Shown here: positions 3,782-5,287 of the stretch, piece after piece
Layout: each line of letters begins with the position of its first letter
Numbering within the stretch: the first letter of the stretch is position 1
DNA from: Candidatus Bathyarchaeota archaeon JdFR-04
GTDB taxonomy: Archaea; Thermoproteota; Bathyarchaeia; Bathyarchaeales; UBA233
NCBI GenBank assembly: GCA_002010925.1
Contig: MTLR01000073.1
Location: 1 to 5,287, forward strand
Direction: 5' to 3'
DNA length: 5,287 nucleotides
Translations under genes and position numbers: made by a program
The notes under the pieces: model-generated
What the model saw: only the letters and a program-made list of their open reading frames with translations
Databases searched by the model: none
Told to the model about the DNA's origin: nothing

Positions 3782-5287
3782 TTGACTGAAGTAAGTAGAG
3801 CAACAAAAATCGCCCGGGGAGCCACTTATCTCTTTATGCAAAGTCTTCTAGCTCAGGTTATAGGTGTTGTTTACTTCATGTTTCTAACCCGTTCCTTCAG
3901 AGTGGAGAATCTCGAAGTAGGTAGCCCCAAAATGGGGGTGTTCCAATTCATGAATTTCATTGTGGTCTTAAGCAACATCCTAGGTGCCCTAGCGTTGCCC
4001 TCGGCTGCCGCCAAATACATCCCCCAATACTTGGCGAAAAACGACAGGGAAAAAGCAAACTCCGTCGTCGTGAGACACTTCCAGGTAGCATTAATAACTG
4101 CCACAACTACAAGCCTAGCAGTTTTCTTATCCTCAGACCTCTTGGCGACAACTTTTTTCGGAAATTCAAAATGGATCCCGCCCGAACAAGTGTCCATTTT
4201 ACTAAAAATCACCTCGCTTTCCTGCTTTTTAACAAATATCATGAGTTTTTTGTCGGGGGCTTTGTTAGGTTTGAAAAAAATAGGGGAGCTAGCGTTGATA
4301 AATTTAACTTTCAATATACTTCAAAGTTTCCTTGTAATCGCTCTTTTATTATTCGGCTTCGATCTTTTTGCAGTGCCAATTGGATGGAGCTTGGGCATGA
4401 TAGTTGCAGCGATGTTAGGTGCAGCTATAGTGCTAAGAAACTTTACGCTTAAGAGTAAGCCTCATCCGCTTAAACCCTTGCTTTCCTTTTCGCTTCCCCT
4501 TTATGTTTCCGCAGTTCTTACCTTCACAATTAATTGGGTTGACCAAATTTTCATTTTTTCAATAATCAACCCAGGTGTTTTCGGTATGTATAGCGTTATA
4601 ATTAAAGCCGCTCTCATTCCAAGTTTGATTGCGCTATCAATAGTCATGGCTATTTTTCCACATTTATCTGAATCATACGCTAAAGAAGGAATAGGGAGCT
4701 TAGAGGCCGCTTTTTCCTTTTCCACCAGATATGCTGTGGCCATCGGGTTTCCTATGGTTGTTGGGATTTCCTTGATTGCCCAACCATCTCTTGTTCTTTT
4801 CGCTGGGGCAAGCTATAAGCCCATGACGCCTTACTTGGTTTTATTAGCTTTTGCAACAATCCCCACAATCCTAGGGGTGGCAATTCGACCTATACTCCTC
4901 ACGTTAGGAAGAAGCAGAACAGTTTCACTAATAATAATGGCTTCTATTGTTCTTGAGGCTTTAACCTGTTATGTCACTATTGTTACCCTTGGTTGGGGTG
5001 TCTTTGGCGCAACCATTGGCAGGATGTTGGCAGCCCTAGCTAACTTTGCTTTAGGGATATATGTTCTAAAAAAACAAATCACCCTTAATTTTGATAAAGA
5101 TGTTTTGTGGAAGACAACCGTTTCCTGCGGCGCTATGGCAGCGTTCTTGCTATTACTGGATGTTTTCAGAATGCAGGTCACAGGGTCGAGAGAGTTTCTT
5201 GTGTTTCGCTTACACCTTCTCCCGCTTTATATAATCCTCGGAACCCTAGTCTATGCGACAACCTTGTTTATGCTCAGAACCGTAAAG
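3782..5287 (+). CDS. Polysaccharide/lipid-linked oligosaccharide flippase, MOP superfamily (C-terminus outside window)
   Basis: An integral membrane transporter of the Wzx/RfbX-like branch (PST family) of the MOP superfamily, which flips lipid-linked sugars across the membrane; archaeal relatives serve N-glycosylation or exopolysaccharide export. The frame is open for 502 codons to the window edge with no stop, so the extreme C-terminus is missing. Hydrophobicity suggests 14 helices, at about residues 13-35, 53-72, 100-118, 138-163, 168-192, 196-217, 234-258, 266-292, 317-341, 350-374, 379-400, 406-429, 443-461 and 477-498. Family features include the N-terminal KIARGATYLF, helix 7 with a buried aspartate in NWVDQIFIF (D254), GMYSV at the start of helix 8, and the IFPHLSE motif after it, where related proteins have a Pro-rich end. 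The N-terminus is cytoplasmic by family precedent. TTG start; own promoter divergent from rpoP. The substrate cannot be read from the sequence. Confidence 0.88.
   Translation, partial: MTEVSRATKIARGATYLFMQSLLAQVIGVVYFMFLTRSFRVENLEVGSPKMGVFQFMNFIVVLSNILGALALPSAAAKYIPQYLAKNDREKANSVVVRHFQVALITATTTSLAVFLSSDLLATTFFGNSKWIPPEQVSILLKITSLSCFLTNIMSFLSGALLGLKKIGELALINLTFNILQSFLVIALLLFGFDLFAVPIGWSLGMIVAAMLGAAIVLRNFTLKSKPHPLKPLLSFSLPLYVSAVLTFTINWVDQIFIFSIINPGVFGMYSVIIKAALIPSLIALSIVMAIFPHLSESYAKEGIGSLEAAFSFSTRYAVAIGFPMVVGISLIAQPSLVLFAGASYKPMTPYLVLLAFATIPTILGVAIRPILLTLGRSRTVSLIIMASIVLEALTCYVTIVTLGWGVFGATIGRMLAALANFALGIYVLKKQITLNFDKDVLWKTTVSCGAMAAFLLLLDVFRMQVTGSREFLVFRLHLLPLYIILGTLVYATTLFMLRTVK

Noticed and set aside
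3190..3790. Shared MTE start in the cysteine-rich protein, RpoP and the flippase
   Set aside because: Only three residues match and the protein families are unrelated; early Thr-Glu codons are common, so this is most likely coincidence.
3871..4452. Open frames at 3871-4314 (minus) and 4171-4452 (plus) inside the flippase region
   Set aside because: The frame starting at 3782 is open to the window end and encodes an ordered 14-helix flippase; the other frames lack membrane or domain patterns.
4501..5181. Minus-strand open frames at 4501-4743 and 4969-5181
   Set aside because: Antisense shadows of the flippase with no start signal or recognisable content.

Overview
The window looks archaeal, most likely from an uncultivated Thermoproteota lineage such as Bathyarchaeia; the lineage is inference only. 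Support comes from an archaeal RNA polymerase subunit Rpo12 (RpoP) gene, TATA-box/BRE-like promoters close to gene starts, GGAGG-type ribosome binding sites, an archaeal-type serine hydroxymethyltransferase sequence, a surface protein saturated with N-glycosylation sequons, and three genes that begin with TTG.

Layout from left to right. Positions 1-833 (minus strand) hold the N-terminal two thirds of a serine hydroxymethyltransferase-family PLP enzyme whose 3' end lies outside the window. A roughly 150-bp divergent promoter region separates it from a 704-residue membrane-anchored glycoprotein (985-3099, plus). This protein has an N-terminal signal or anchor, an IPT/TIG-like domain, further beta-rich domains, four tandem carboxypeptidase-regulatory-like/Ig-like units, a C-terminal transmembrane helix and a basic tail. 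A short promoter region with a perfect 12-bp palindrome leads to a 95-residue cysteine-rich protein of unknown function (3190-3477, plus). It converges, with 17 bp between stop codons, on the 56-residue rpoP gene (3495-3665, minus). rpoP shares a compact back-to-back promoter with a 14-helix MOP-superfamily polysaccharide/lipid-oligosaccharide flippase (3782 to window end, plus; C-terminus cut off).

The genes alternate in strand and each seems to have its own promoter, so this is not an operon. The one functional theme I can propose is cell-surface glycosylation: a flippase of the class that moves lipid-linked glycans lies near a protein carrying 30 N-X-S/T sequons. glyA and rpoP are housekeeping genes. 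No mobile element, CRISPR array, tRNA or rRNA is visible, and I found no clear new defence or biosynthetic system. The least explained items are the cysteine-rich small protein, the altered active-site residues of the SHMT-like enzyme, and the regularly placed single cysteines in the glycoprotein.
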